Both the position numbers and the translations under genes were made by a program. From Allobosea sp. Root381 (lineage in GTDB: Bacteria > Pseudomonadota > Alphaproteobacteria > Rhizobiales > Beijerinckiaceae): 43,089 bases of DNA. The stretch is from positions 1 to 43,089 of the forward strand of contig NZ_LMJT01000025.1 in assembly GCF_001429395.1 (NCBI RefSeq), in the 5' to 3' direction. Positions 1 through 8,205 of the stretch are shown one piece after another (the stretch's first letter is position 1; every line of letters starts with the position of its first letter). The notes beneath the pieces were generated by a model. It ran no database searches and had not been told where the DNA came from. It saw only the letters and a list, made by a program, of their open reading frames with translations.

Positions 1-1
1 C

Positions 2-187
2 GACGAGATGACGCAGCAGAACGCGGCGCTGTCCGAAGAAAGCGCGGCGTCGGCCGCCTCGCTCTCCTCCCGCATCGGCCAGCTCAACGACCTCGTCGCG
101 GCATTCAGGACCGGACAGGAGCAGGGCGGCAACGACAGCGGCCAGACGACCTACATCCATGAGGCCGTTCGCCGCAGGGCAGCGTGA
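2..187 (+). CDS. Methyl-accepting chemotaxis protein, C-terminal end (partial)
   Basis: The gene enters from the left edge and only its last 61 codons are present. They read DEMTQQNAALSEESAASA and continue to a short tail ending in RRRAA. The QQNAALVEE-type signature is typical of the end of the cytoplasmic signalling helix of chemoreceptors, which controls the kinase CheA through CheW. The tail lacks the NWEEF-type pentapeptide that recruits CheR in some receptors. Ligand and membrane domains lie outside the window. The family call is firm and the specificity unknown. Confidence 0.85.
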   Translation, partial: DEMTQQNAALSEESAASAASLSSRIGQLNDLVAAFRTGQEQGGNDSGQTTYIHEAVRRRAA

Positions 188-202
188 TTTTGCGCAAGTA
201 TC

Positions 203-229
203 CCGCCGCGGGACCGGCTCCCGCGGCGG
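203..229 (+). terminator. Hairpin after the chemoreceptor gene
   Basis: A perfect inverted repeat with 11-bp arms (CCGCCGCGGGA and its complement) and a 5-nt loop starts 15 bp after the chemoreceptor stop codon. There is no U-run after it, so intrinsic termination is likely but not certain. Confidence 0.5.
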
Positions 230-325
230 CAGATCAGAGGCCCACATGAAAAACGACGGATTTCCAACAATTCGTTCCTGAGGTCGTTGACAGCAACGCG
301 GCGCCTCCGTAAACGAACCGCCGTT

Positions 326-412
326 GCCCAGGTGGCGGAATTGGTAGACGCACCAGCTTCAGGTGCTGGCGCTCGCAAGGGCGTGGAGGTTCGAGTCCTC
401 TCCTGGGCACCA
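326..412 (+). tRNA. tRNA-Leu (anticodon CAG)
   Basis: The 87-nt gene has a 7-bp acceptor stem (GCCCAGG with CCTGGGC), a D-arm GGCGGAATTGGTAGACGC, an anticodon stem-loop CCAGC-TTCAGGT-GCTGG with anticodon CAG, a long variable arm typical of class II tRNAs, a T-arm with GGTTCGAGTCC, and an encoded CCA. A T-run follows at 416-420. The integrase gene starts 81 bp downstream, so the 3' end of this tRNA is the likely attachment site of the neighbouring element. Confidence 0.97.
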
Positions 413-492
413 CTCTTTTTCCTCAGCAGGAGAAAGAGTTACGGTTTTGTAAAGGCTTATTGGGTATCCGCTTTCACACAGCGGTTTCACAC

Positions 493-2223
493 ATGGCCCT
501 TGCGATGCCCCGTCCCTTCGCTACCAAGTCGGGATCTTACTATCTCAATGTGAGGGTGCCGTTGGCCCTTCGCCCCCTCGCCATCGGGATGCGCGTCAGC
601 CTGCCCGTCGGCGGTGAGCAGTACAGCGTCGTCGTGAGCGACAAGGTCTTCCTGTCCCTCCGGACCAAGGAAGCGAAGATCGCCCGGGAACGCTTTCCCC
701 TCGCCCTTAATGCCCTCAATGTCTTTTTCGAATCGCTTGGGCATCCACCCCAAGCCTTGGGCCGGGCCGATGTGCGGGCCCTCGCCGGTGAAATCTACGA
801 GCAGGCCATCAGCGACATCGATCACGACGAGGCCGTCGCCGATGAAGTCGAGGCCTATCGCGACGCGTTCGCCGAGGCGACCGCTCACCACCTCAGCGCG
901 GGGAAGAGTGAGAAGATCGCGGAGCTCGAGGCCGCCATCGAGATGCCGGGCGAGCGCGCCCTGCTGGCCTGGGGCCTGAAGCACGGCGATCCGCAGATCT
1001 CTCGCGAAGAGCTGCTCGAGCGCTATTTCGGCCCGATGGTCGATGACCTCATCGCCAGGTACCAGATGCGGGTCGATGCAGCCACGCGGACCAAGCTTCT
1101 CAACGCTGCCGAGCAGCTGGGCCAGGACTTTATCGAGACGGCCGAACGCCGCCTGAAGAACTTCGACTACAGCGACCCGGTCGGGGACAAGCTACCGGGC
1201 TTCCTGCCCCCACCACGGCAGCCTCAAGCACAGCCGCAGCGATCGTCTCGTCGCGAGAACCTCGTGACGGTCGACGCGCTGTTCCAGCGCTGGAAGGAAG
1301 CCCATGCCGAGAAACGGGCGCCTTCGACGTTTAGACGCTACGGGCCCTCTATCGCCTCGCTACAGGCCTTCTGGGGTGAGCGCGACGTCCGCCTGCTGAC
1401 CCAGGATGACATCTGGGCATGGGCGCTGGAACGCGAGAAGCTGCCCGGCGTCAGCGCCGAGACGATCAACAAGAACGACCTCGTGGCGGTCTCCTCTGTC
1501 CTAGGTTGGGCAACGAAGCACCCGGGAGGGCGTCTCCTCAAGGAAAACCCTGCAGTGGGTGTCAGTCTCGAACCTGACAAGAAGACAAAGAAGGATGACA
1601 AGTACTTTAGCGACGAGGAAGTTGCCGCGATCCTCAAGGCCGCCCGCGCGGCCCGACCCAATCCGCGCTACCCGCGCGCCGCCGCCTCGCGGCGCTGGAC
1701 CTCATGGATTTGCGCCTATACCGGCGCCCGGATTCAGGAGGTGTGCTGGCTGAAGCGAGATGACATCAAGATCAAGGACGGCATCTGGGTCATTCACTTC
1801 GCAAAGACGAAAACCGACGTCGAGCGCACAATCCCCATCCATGACGCTCTTGTCGACGAAGGCCTTTTGGCGTTTCGCGAGAAGGCCCCTGCAGGCTATC
1901 TCTTCGTTGGCGATACCCCCCAGAAGCCTGGCTCAACACGAACCCAGCAGGAGCAGCGCGCGAGCGAGCTTGCCGAATGGACCCGGGAGCAAGTCGAGCT
2001 CGATGAGGACCTCAGCCCGAACCATGGCTGGCGCCACACCTTCATCACCCGGGCTGAAGAGGCCAACATCAAGAAGCGCTACATCAATGCGATCTGCGGC
2101 CACAATCACGGGAAGGACGTATCGGACCGGTATTTCTCGGCACGACCAAAAGCGCTGAAGATCAGGATTGACGCCTACCCGCGATACGATCTAGACGCGC
2201 ACTCCGATGCGGAACAAACATGA
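493..2223 (+). CDS. Tyrosine-type site-specific integrase (DUF6538-like N-terminus)
   Basis: This phage/element-type tyrosine recombinase would integrate or excise DNA at the adjacent tRNA-Leu. The N-terminus (PFATKSGSYYLNVRVP) resembles the DUF6538 domain of proteobacterial element integrases. A SAM-like core-binding region follows near residues 255-370, then the catalytic domain. Visible catalytic positions are Arg in YTGARIQE (about residue 411), the H-x-x-R box HGWRH (about 511), His in CGHNHG, and the nucleophile Tyr in DRYFS near residue 547. I chose the ATG at 493, because an upstream in-frame TTG at 460 only adds residues unlike the family. Length (576 aa) fits large integrases of this group. 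No excisionase gene was recognised nearby. Confidence 0.92.
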   Translation: MALAMPRPFATKSGSYYLNVRVPLALRPLAIGMRVSLPVGGEQYSVVVSDKVFLSLRTKEAKIARERFPLALNALNVFFESLGHPPQALGRADVRALAGEIYEQAISDIDHDEAVADEVEAYRDAFAEATAHHLSAGKSEKIAELEAAIEMPGERALLAWGLKHGDPQISREELLERYFGPMVDDLIARYQMRVDAATRTKLLNAAEQLGQDFIETAERRLKNFDYSDPVGDKLPGFLPPPRQPQAQPQRSSRRENLVTVDALFQRWKEAHAEKRAPSTFRRYGPSIASLQAFWGERDVRLLTQDDIWAWALEREKLPGVSAETINKNDLVAVSSVLGWATKHPGGRLLKENPAVGVSLEPDKKTKKDDKYFSDEEVAAILKAARAARPNPRYPRAAASRRWTSWICAYTGARIQEVCWLKRDDIKIKDGIWVIHFAKTKTDVERTIPIHDALVDEGLLAFREKAPAGYLFVGDTPQKPGSTRTQQEQRASELAEWTREQVELDEDLSPNHGWRHTFITRAEEANIKKRYINAICGHNHGKDVSDRYFSARPKALKIRIDAYPRYDLDAHSDAEQT

Positions 2224-2528
2224 CCGCTCGACCGGGCGGTGTGGTTGCGCTTGACCAGGGTCATCGACCCCGCCCCCAGGGCGTTCCCGCCGCAGCCGCT
2301 CGTTTCACCTCCTTCAGCGAGTTCGACTGGGGCGCCAAGCAGGATGTCTGGCTCGCTTTCGGTGAGGAGCGTCCGACTGCATTCTTCGCCGGCATCCGTG
2401 CGCCACAGTTGACCACATTGCGGCGCCGAGGTCGGGCCCGCTTCCCGCCGGAGATGCCGGTTACCCCACCCCCGGGCGATGGCGGTTATCGTTGCGGCAA
2501 GTACTGTAACAGGGAGCCGTCGCCGTAG
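2220..2528 (+). pseudogene. Remnant of an SOS response-associated peptidase (SRAP/YedK-like) gene
   Basis: The reading frame overlaps the integrase stop and contains FTSFSEFDWGAKQDVWLAF followed by EERPTAFFAGI. This matches the internal part of SRAP/HMCES-family proteins (FTSFSEY...VWFAL...RPLAFFAGIW), which crosslink abasic sites in single-stranded DNA. The essential N-terminal Cys2 region is absent, and the sequence after FFAGI loses family resemblance. It therefore looks like a short internal fragment left by recombination. The assignment rests on recalled family motifs. Confidence 0.55.
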
Positions 2529-2787
2529 ACCTGGCTCATCGCTGCCGTATACTCGACCGTCTTGACCGAGAGGGCGACGACGTTGATGTCCTCGCCATTC
2601 CCGGTGAGCCCACCCTGCGCGATGACCGTGGCACCCTTGAGCACGAGCTTGTCCAGCGGCTGGTTCGGCCGCGCCGGCAGGATGACGATGTCAGCGGAGG
2701 CAAATACGCCTTCATCAGTTCGGGGTGACAACGGCCATTCCCGATCTGCATGCCGGACCGGAAGCGCTTGGCGGCGCCTCCGGTCAC
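2486..2787 (-). pseudogene. Frameshifted small gene of unknown function
   Basis: Two minus-strand frames appear to form one gene. A GTG start at 2787 gives an N-terminal segment containing KRFRSGMQIGNGRCHPELMK. Around 2700 coding continues in another frame with ADIVILPARPNQPLDKLVL and on to the end (GDGSLLQYLPQR). Both segments look protein-like and neither frame alone is convincing throughout. The gene begins 6 bp after the stop of the upstream 302-codon gene, so the two would be co-transcribed. I do not recognise the product. Decay, sequencing error and a chance join are all possible. Confidence 0.4.
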
Positions 2788-2793
2788 AGGTGA

Positions 2794-3702
2794 TCAGCCT
2801 GCTGGCAACTCCTGGACGTAGCCCTGGCCATGGGACTTGTAGCTGACGAGTTTCTCGCGGGAGGCCGGGTTCGTCACCCAATCGTGGATGATGACCTCGG
2901 CAATCCGGATCAGCCGGTCGGCGTCATCGGACTTCGGCCTGAAGAAGTAGAACTCTTTGGCTTCGCTCCAGCGGATGCTATCCCCGAAGCCGTAGCCGGT
3001 CATGCGGCTGAATTCTGCCGGCGAGCGGCCGATCTGCGCGCAGTGGGCGATGGCCTCGGGCGTCTTGAGCCATTCGTTGAGGGAAGCCGCCTGCATGACT
3101 TGATGCAGGCGTTCCTCGAACTCATCCTTCGCCATCCCGACCGGGAGACGGACGCGAAGGCACTTGTTGCTCCGCGAGACCGGTGATGCCGGGAGGGGAG
3201 ACCCCCCGGGCAGGATGTGCTGGAACATCCAGTTGTCGAAGCCGCGATCGGAGACGAGATAGCCGTCGGCGCTGACCGTGACGCTGCCATAGCGGTCTTC
3301 GTTGAGTTCGCGGAGCCTGTCGGTGAGCTTGACCTGGGCCGTGACAGAGACCTTGTGGATGCTGGCGAAGAGGCGTCGGGCGACGCCGAGAAGGCCGGTC
3401 GCAACGGCTGGCATCCTGTGGTCTTCGCCACAGCCGGAGCAGTAGATATAGGCGAGCGTGCCGGGCTCGTAGGCGCGGGTGAAGCTCTCCACGGTGAAGG
3501 CATCCGGCGGCAGCGGCAGAAGCGCCTCGCCGCCGATCCGCGGCCAGAGCACTGGCCACCACCGGGTAACAGCGCCGGCGGATCCGTCAGGCAGAAGCCG
3601 TTCGCCAGGCCGGCGTTTCGAGACCGGGCGCGAAGCGGGCGCGCTCCCCGGCGCGGAAGCTGCGGACGGTGCAGTCAATCGGGTATTCATCGTCGTTCTC
3701 AT
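2794..3702 (-). CDS. Hypothetical protein of the integrative element
   Basis: This 302-aa protein is not one I recognise. The first ~45 residues are rich in Ala, Ser, Pro and Arg and probably disordered. An aromatic segment then leads to YIYCSGCGEDHRM, whose Cys-x-x-Cys and His could bind a metal. The remainder is a mixed alpha/beta domain ending in RDxL-like hydrophobic helices (RLIRIAEVIIHDW). The start is the ATG at 3702, and an ATG four codons later is an alternative. The gene reads away from the ATPase gene at 3925, leaving a 222-bp divergent control region, and is followed closely by the frameshifted gene at 2486-2787. Confidence 0.6.
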   Translation of the reverse strand: MRTTMNTRLTAPSAASAPGSAPASRPVSKRRPGERLLPDGSAGAVTRWWPVLWPRIGGEALLPLPPDAFTVESFTRAYEPGTLAYIYCSGCGEDHRMPAVATGLLGVARRLFASIHKVSVTAQVKLTDRLRELNEDRYGSVTVSADGYLVSDRGFDNWMFQHILPGGSPLPASPVSRSNKCLRVRLPVGMAKDEFEERLHQVMQAASLNEWLKTPEAIAHCAQIGRSPAEFSRMTGYGFGDSIRWSEAKEFYFFRPKSDDADRLIRIAEVIIHDWVTNPASREKLVSYKSHGQGYVQELPAG

Positions 3703-3924
3703 TCAAGCGAGGTTGCAGAGCGATTTTCCGGGGGCATTCCCTTCAAACCCTCGTCTCCTCCCTTCTTCCCGCGCGCAGACGCGTCTACCCCGTCCCAATT
3801 GGCTAGTTCCGTCGATCTGCCGCTTCTGGCGATGAGGGCCGCATAAACGGATTCTTCGGCGCTGCTGGCGTTAAAGGAGCAGCTCGCGTGCAGCGGGCGC
3901 AGTGCGACGCCAGCCTGGAGCACC

Positions 3925-5433
3925 ATGGTGAGCAAGCAGAAAAAAGATCCGCCACCATCCGATCTCGATCTTCTCCGGAAAATTCTGGCAACGAGCGGAA
4001 CAGCTTTGAAGCTATTCTCGTGGCAGGGTGATGGCTTCGCTTCTGTCCTAATCGAACCAGGTCGCGAGGCCGTCGCGATTGCATCGCGTGGCTTCCGCGC
4101 GTGGTTACGCCGGCAGTTTCTGACCGACTACGCGCGCCACCCATCGCCCTATGCGTTGCGAACTGCAATCAAAGAAGTGGCAGACCAGGCGGCTGATGCG
4201 CCGGAGGAGCGTATCTTCAGACGGGTTGGTATGGATCATGGCAGTTGGTACATCGATCTCGGCAACGATCGGCGGGAAGCTGTCGAGATCCATCAGGGCT
4301 CCTGGCAAGTCGTCAATCGGGTGCCGATCCATTTTACCCGAACTCGATCGATGCGTGCCTTCCCCCAGACCCGAAAAGAGGGATCTGTTGACGGGCAAAC
4401 AGGAGAATTGGCGGCTGGCAACCGAGCGGCGCACCGCCAGACGTTCAAGGAGTTCGCTGGTCTCCTCAATCTGGACAACGCAGCCGATTTCCAATTGCTG
4501 ATGACGTGGTGCGTATGTGCGCTCACGCCCGAGGGGCCCTATCCGGTCTTGACAGTGTGCGGCGAACAGGGCTCAGCCAAATCGACTTTGGTCCGCTTGA
4601 TCCATGAACTGGTCGACCCAAGCCACGCGCCCCTGCGCTCCCTGCCGTCCTCGGAAAAGGATCTGCTTATTTCGGCCAGCAATGCCCATCTGCTTGCCTT
4701 CGACAATGTGTCGACCATCTCCGCTGCCACGAGCGACAATCTCTGCAAGATCTCGACGGGAGGTGCGGTCGCACTGCGCCGCGCGGGGACCGACGCCGAC
4801 GAGATTTTTCTGGAGTTCAAGGCGCCGATCATCTTGAACGGGATCGGCGATCTCGTGCTGCGACCCGACCTTGCCGATCGAGCTCTGTTTATCAATACGA
4901 GCGCAATCTCGGCAGAAGAGCGCCGCGACTCAGGATCGATCACGAGAGCCTTTAACGAACTCTCTCCAAGACTGACAGAGGCCTTGCTCGATCTTCTCGC
5001 CTTGGCGCGCTCCAAGCTGATGACCGAGAAAGCGGGGCTTTGGCACGCAGGAAAGCTGCCGCGCATGGCGGAATTCGCCACACTGGGGATGGCCATCGAG
5101 GATGTGTTTGGCGAGCCGGGGAGCTTCACGGCCGCCTATGACAAGAACCGCGCGACCGCAGCGGATGATCTTATCGAGTCTGATCCAATCCTCTTCACGA
5201 TCCTGGAACTCTGGGATGAAAAGCGGTGCTGGAGTGGAACGATGCAAGATTTGCAGGTTGAAATCGCCCGACGCCTGAAAACCTCAGGCTCGCGCCTCCC
5301 CGCTCCCACCGGGCTTGCGCAGATCTCGAGCCATGTGAAGCGGATCAAGCCAATTCTGGTCAAGAAGGGGATGATGGTGGCGTTTCACCGGGCGGCCTCA
5401 AAGGATCGGCGGCGTACGCTTGAGCTGTTCTAG
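3925..5433 (+). CDS. P-loop ATPase resembling primase/helicase proteins of mobile elements
   Basis: This 502-aa protein carries a P-loop NTPase domain in its middle: Walker A GEQGSAKST (residues 213-221), Walker B HLLAFDN (255-261), a sensor-like Asn in PIILNGI (about 305), and a likely arginine finger in DLADRALF (about 319). This order resembles the helicase half of phage and island primase-helicase (SF3/D5-like) proteins. The N-terminal 200 residues show no primase motif I can name. The C-terminal 100 residues, with RRLKTSGSRL and a short basic helix, could be a winged-helix DNA-binding part. It may replicate or maintain the element. It converges with the minus-strand gene ending at 5783. 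Confidence 0.65.
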   Translation: MVSKQKKDPPPSDLDLLRKILATSGTALKLFSWQGDGFASVLIEPGREAVAIASRGFRAWLRRQFLTDYARHPSPYALRTAIKEVADQAADAPEERIFRRVGMDHGSWYIDLGNDRREAVEIHQGSWQVVNRVPIHFTRTRSMRAFPQTRKEGSVDGQTGELAAGNRAAHRQTFKEFAGLLNLDNAADFQLLMTWCVCALTPEGPYPVLTVCGEQGSAKSTLVRLIHELVDPSHAPLRSLPSSEKDLLISASNAHLLAFDNVSTISAATSDNLCKISTGGAVALRRAGTDADEIFLEFKAPIILNGIGDLVLRPDLADRALFINTSAISAEERRDSGSITRAFNELSPRLTEALLDLLALARSKLMTEKAGLWHAGKLPRMAEFATLGMAIEDVFGEPGSFTAAYDKNRATAADDLIESDPILFTILELWDEKRCWSGTMQDLQVEIARRLKTSGSRLPAPTGLAQISSHVKRIKPILVKKGMMVAFHRAASKDRRRTLELF

Positions 5434-5481
5434 GCTCGGCGACCGCGGCAGGTTCCGAGGATTAACCTTCGGCGGTCGCTG

Positions 5482-5520
5482 CCGGACGCTGACATGCTGC
5501 TGTGGCACATCAGCGTCCGG
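5482..5520. repeat. Perfect inverted repeat in convergent intergenic region
   Basis: Arms CCGGACGCTGA and its complement (11 bp) flank a 17-nt loop, 49 bp after the ATPase gene stop. It may end transcription of that gene or be a protein-binding site. The 5434-5782 intergenic region also has a second hairpin (GCCGCTC/GAGCGGC near 5630-5645), a near-palindrome at about 5655-5674, and short GCGGACGCT direct repeats near 5680-5705. No gene was seen in it. Confidence 0.55.
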
Positions 5521-5782
5521 AAGCGCTTCGACGCGCGAACCGAAGTCAAGAATCGAAGCGGCATCCGCAGAGTATCGCCGAAATGCCGATTCTAACACTA
5601 TTCGGCCCATTTGATCGCATCTGGGCGGGCGCCGCTCGACGAGCGGCCCGCTAGTGAGGGCCTTGTAAGGCCTCATTGCGGACGCTACGGACGATGCGGA
5701 CGCTGCATTGTCGTCCATTATGATGCGCTCGTTCGGCTAATGTCCAGCGCCGAGCGTTCACGAGCTGCGACCTGCATCGGGT

Positions 5783-6775
5783 TCAGACGATTTCGATCCA
5801 CGTCGGCGTGCCGATGGCCATGCGATTGCTATCGACGAGCTTGGCGAGCCAGCTCCCATCGACGAACAGCATGCGGATCGCGGCTTGCATGTGCAGGGGA
5901 TCGGAGCGGCAAGCCCTGTCATCGATGAGCTTGGCGAGCCTGCGCTTGGCCTTGACCCCGTCCGATCCCTTGACGACCGGCCAGAGTGCGATCTGGGCGG
6001 CCGTGAGGTAGGCGAGAATCTGGGCGCCCTCTGCTGCCTTCCGCAGATCCATCGCGGTCTCCCCAGGCGTCTGCGCGAGCAGGAAGAGCCTGTCGGCAGT
6101 CTTGATAAGAAGCTCGACACGTTCGACCAGACGGCCGAGATCCGGAACATGCGACAGCAGCTGCAGCCAGTGCTGGACTTGCGCATCGATGAAGACCGGC
6201 GGCCCACCTGCGGGAGGCAGGACGGTGCTGAGGTCGTAGTGCCGCAGCGGCCAGTCCGCGAGGCCGCGATCCTGAGCGGCCGGGACAGCTGGGGGCGGCG
6301 GCATCATCAATTCCCCGACGTTGAACGCCGCGCGCTTGATCCGGATGCGCGTCGCGGTTTCTGGCTCGAGGGCGGGAACATAGTCGCCATCCTGAGCGTC
6401 GCCATACGGCCCGGTGGCCTCGGCGAGCGCCAGCTTGGCCTCGATATCGTTGAGTGTGTCCGAAGGCCAGATCGCGGTCAGCGCCGTGAAGCAATGACCG
6501 GCCAGCGTCAGGCTGACGGCAATGCCAGGCGCGTCGTCGACGTTCCCGCCGGCGAACCGCACCCGCATCGCCTCGTCGGCGAGGCGCTTGGCCTGCCGGG
6601 CCGCGAATTTGAGATCGGGCTTGGCGTTGCGAAACGACAGAAGTTCGGCGACGGACGGGTCGTCGCTGACGCGTTCCATGACCACCGCGATCGGGTCGAG
6701 GTCGGTCCGAATTTCGGCGCGGTCGGGGGCGTTGCCCTCATTCTGGACCGAGAGGTCCTGCTTGTTCTTGGACAT
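5783..6775 (-). CDS. Hypothetical protein (330 aa), mostly helical
   Basis: I do not recognise the family. The N-terminal ~30 residues are charged. The body is rich in Ala and Leu and predicted helical (KFAARQAKRLADEAMRVRF; KAAEGAQILAYLTAAQIAL), with a Pro-rich linker MMPPPPAVPAAQ in the middle. There is no signal peptide, membrane segment or catalytic motif. The ATG at 6775 follows an AGGAA ribosome site. It shares layout and style (size, helical content, Ala-Leu-Asp bias) with the 305-aa protein encoded upstream at 7232-8149, so the two may be structural relatives or partners. A terminator-like hairpin at 6837-6857 separates their transcripts. Confidence 0.65.
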   Translation of the reverse strand: MSKNKQDLSVQNEGNAPDRAEIRTDLDPIAVVMERVSDDPSVAELLSFRNAKPDLKFAARQAKRLADEAMRVRFAGGNVDDAPGIAVSLTLAGHCFTALTAIWPSDTLNDIEAKLALAEATGPYGDAQDGDYVPALEPETATRIRIKRAAFNVGELMMPPPPAVPAAQDRGLADWPLRHYDLSTVLPPAGGPPVFIDAQVQHWLQLLSHVPDLGRLVERVELLIKTADRLFLLAQTPGETAMDLRKAAEGAQILAYLTAAQIALWPVVKGSDGVKAKRRLAKLIDDRACRSDPLHMQAAIRMLFVDGSWLAKLVDSNRMAIGTPTWIEIV

Positions 6776-6836
6776 GATAATTTCCTGTGGGTCTCAGCCA
6801 AGTGGCTGCGCTCCCCGCTGCTCTCGGAATCGAAAA

Positions 6837-6857
6837 AGGCGCCCGGGCCGGGCGCCT
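6837..6857 (-). terminator. Intrinsic terminator between two minus-strand island genes
   Basis: A GC-rich inverted repeat (AGGCGCCCGG / CCGGGCGCCT) is followed, reading on the minus strand, by a run of five U residues (6833-6837). It would end the transcript from the 7232-8149 gene before the 5783-6775 gene begins. Confidence 0.65.
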
Positions 6858-6959
6858 CTCATCTGTCTTTGGTCTCTGCCCCTCCGACGCCACGGTCCTC
6901 CCTGGCTCCTCCCTGCGATGTCCTGCAGGGACAATCGGGGGACGGCGTTGTCGTCTCTA

Positions 6960-7152
6960 CGCCAACCGATCACCACGGTCGTGCCAGAGTCTCCCGAGCT
7001 CATTTTCCGCTCAGAGGATCGTGGGAGCCGGTTCCTGTCCTCCCGGCTGTTGAGCAGGCGCGATTTGCTCCTGTTCGCATCGGCCGGCTGGATCCGAGCA
7101 AGCTGGCCCTGCTGGGCACCTGAGCTGGAGACGCCAACCGATCGCCACGGTC
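6960..7152. repeat. Pair of 21-bp direct repeats in a 456-bp gap
   Basis: CGCCAACCGATCACCACGGTC (6960-6980) recurs with one mismatch at 7132-7152. A shorter copy, GCCACGGTCC, lies near 6889. The repeats sit in the 6776-7231 gap between two island genes. That gap also contains two short minus-strand frames: a 74-codon frame whose GTG start at 7235 overlaps the upstream stop codon (GTGA), and a 69-codon frame at 6794-7003. In those frames the repeats read TVAIGWR and TVVIGWR. I cannot decide between decayed coding DNA and an untranslated control region. Confidence 0.5.
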
Positions 7153-7231
7153 CACCCTGCGGATCGCCTGGCTTCTGGGCGCTCCCTGCGTATCGCCAGG
7201 CCTGGAAGGGCGGCCGATCTCCTGCTGATCC

Positions 7232-8149
7232 TCACCTGCTCGTGGCTGGGTAGGAAGCAGCCAGCTGGCGCAGATGGTCACCCATCTCCATGGCGAGTTC
7301 GAGGGCAGCACGAACCTGCGGCCGGCCGGTCATCTCGTCGCTGATCGGCTGAACGAGGGTGCGTGCGTTCGGCACCTTCGGCGAGATCGCGAGGCACGCC
7401 AGTGTGATCGCGTGCTGCAGGATCGCGCCCTCCCGCGCAGCCTGCGTCAGGTCGTGATCCGCATGCCCGAGCTCGTCGTCTCGCAGGGACTTGCTGAAGC
7501 GAATTGCCATCTGCGCGTGACGGCGGGCTTCCTGCTGGAGCCCGCCGATATTGATCTCCGCGGCGAGCCAGCCACGCAATGTGGCCTGCTCTTCGAGATC
7601 GTGCAGGGTTGCTTGTCCGGGCGCTGCCGGAGCCCGACCAGCGGCAGCGAAGGCGATCGCGTCGTTGGCGATCTCCGCTGCATCGATGTCGCGCATCCCG
7701 AAGGCGATCTTTGCGACTTCGCGCAGCGGGTTGTCCTGGGGTCGATCGAGCGAGTCGATGAACGCGTGGCCCTGCTCCCGCCTGGCGTGGCGATCGGGTC
7801 CGGTCAGCGCCGGTAAGAGCGCGGCCGCGAGGGTCGCCATGTTGTTCAGCAGGGCGAGCGCGACGAGCTGGCCGACATGTTCGCCGAAGGCTTCCTGGTC
7901 ACTGTCACTGACCAGTTCGACGAAGCGCGCCGACTGGTCGGCATGATGCTTGGCCCGGGCCGTGATCGCCCCGATCGCAGGCGGGTTGCGGATCAGGGCG
8001 GCGTAGTCCGCCATGCTCGGATCGTGGAGGCGAAGGGCGGTGAGCTCGTCGATGACGGGACGCTCGGTATTGTCGACGACGAGGTTGTTGAGTCTGCCGG
8101 CGTTGGCGGGCTGGCGCGGATGGGCGTTGGTCATGTTCTGGTCTTTCAT
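7232..8149 (-). CDS. Hypothetical protein (305 aa), helical, island gene
   Basis: The product is not recognised. It is Ala/Leu/Asp-rich and predicted almost wholly alpha-helical, with no signal peptide or membrane segment. The helix EHVGQLVALALLNNMATLAAALL is hydrophobic enough for protein-protein packing. The start at 8149 is ATG, with a second ATG five codons later (8134) as an alternative. Neither has a strong ribosome site next to it, but GGGAGGAAAG lies about 50 nt upstream. A CCCCCGAGAACCT leader block lies just upstream and recurs before the AAA+ and 145-aa genes. It lies 56 bp downstream of the AAA+ ATPase gene and may be co-transcribed with it. Confidence 0.65.
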   Translation of the reverse strand: MKDQNMTNAHPRQPANAGRLNNLVVDNTERPVIDELTALRLHDPSMADYAALIRNPPAIGAITARAKHHADQSARFVELVSDSDQEAFGEHVGQLVALALLNNMATLAAALLPALTGPDRHARREQGHAFIDSLDRPQDNPLREVAKIAFGMRDIDAAEIANDAIAFAAAGRAPAAPGQATLHDLEEQATLRGWLAAEINIGGLQQEARRHAQMAIRFSKSLRDDELGHADHDLTQAAREGAILQHAITLACLAISPKVPNARTLVQPISDEMTGRPQVRAALELAMEMGDHLRQLAASYPATSR

Positions 8150-8163
8150 TGCGGTTTCATTCG

Positions 8164-8177
8164 AGGTTCTCGGGGGT
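8164..8177 (-). promoter_or_regulatory. Shared leader motif before the 305-aa gene
   Basis: On the plus strand this reads AGGTTCTCGGGGGT (minus strand ACCCCCGAGAACCT), 15 nt before the start codon. Near-identical blocks lie at 9357-9370 (12 of 14 bases) and 11378-11391 (12 consecutive bases) before other island genes. A common regulatory or leader element is inferred. Confidence 0.4.
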
Positions 8178-8205
8178 GCTTTCGCTTTCCTCCCAGTTCC
8201 CGCTT

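Noticed and set aside
460..492. TTG start giving an 11-residue longer integrase
   Set aside because: The ATG at 493 lies just before the conserved N-terminal segment; the extension has no ribosome site and falls in the tRNA-proximal leader.
5885..7123. 412-codon plus-strand frame opposite the 330-aa island gene
   Set aside because: Asp/Arg/Gly-rich composition typical of antisense frames in high-GC DNA. The minus-strand gene has a better start and composition.
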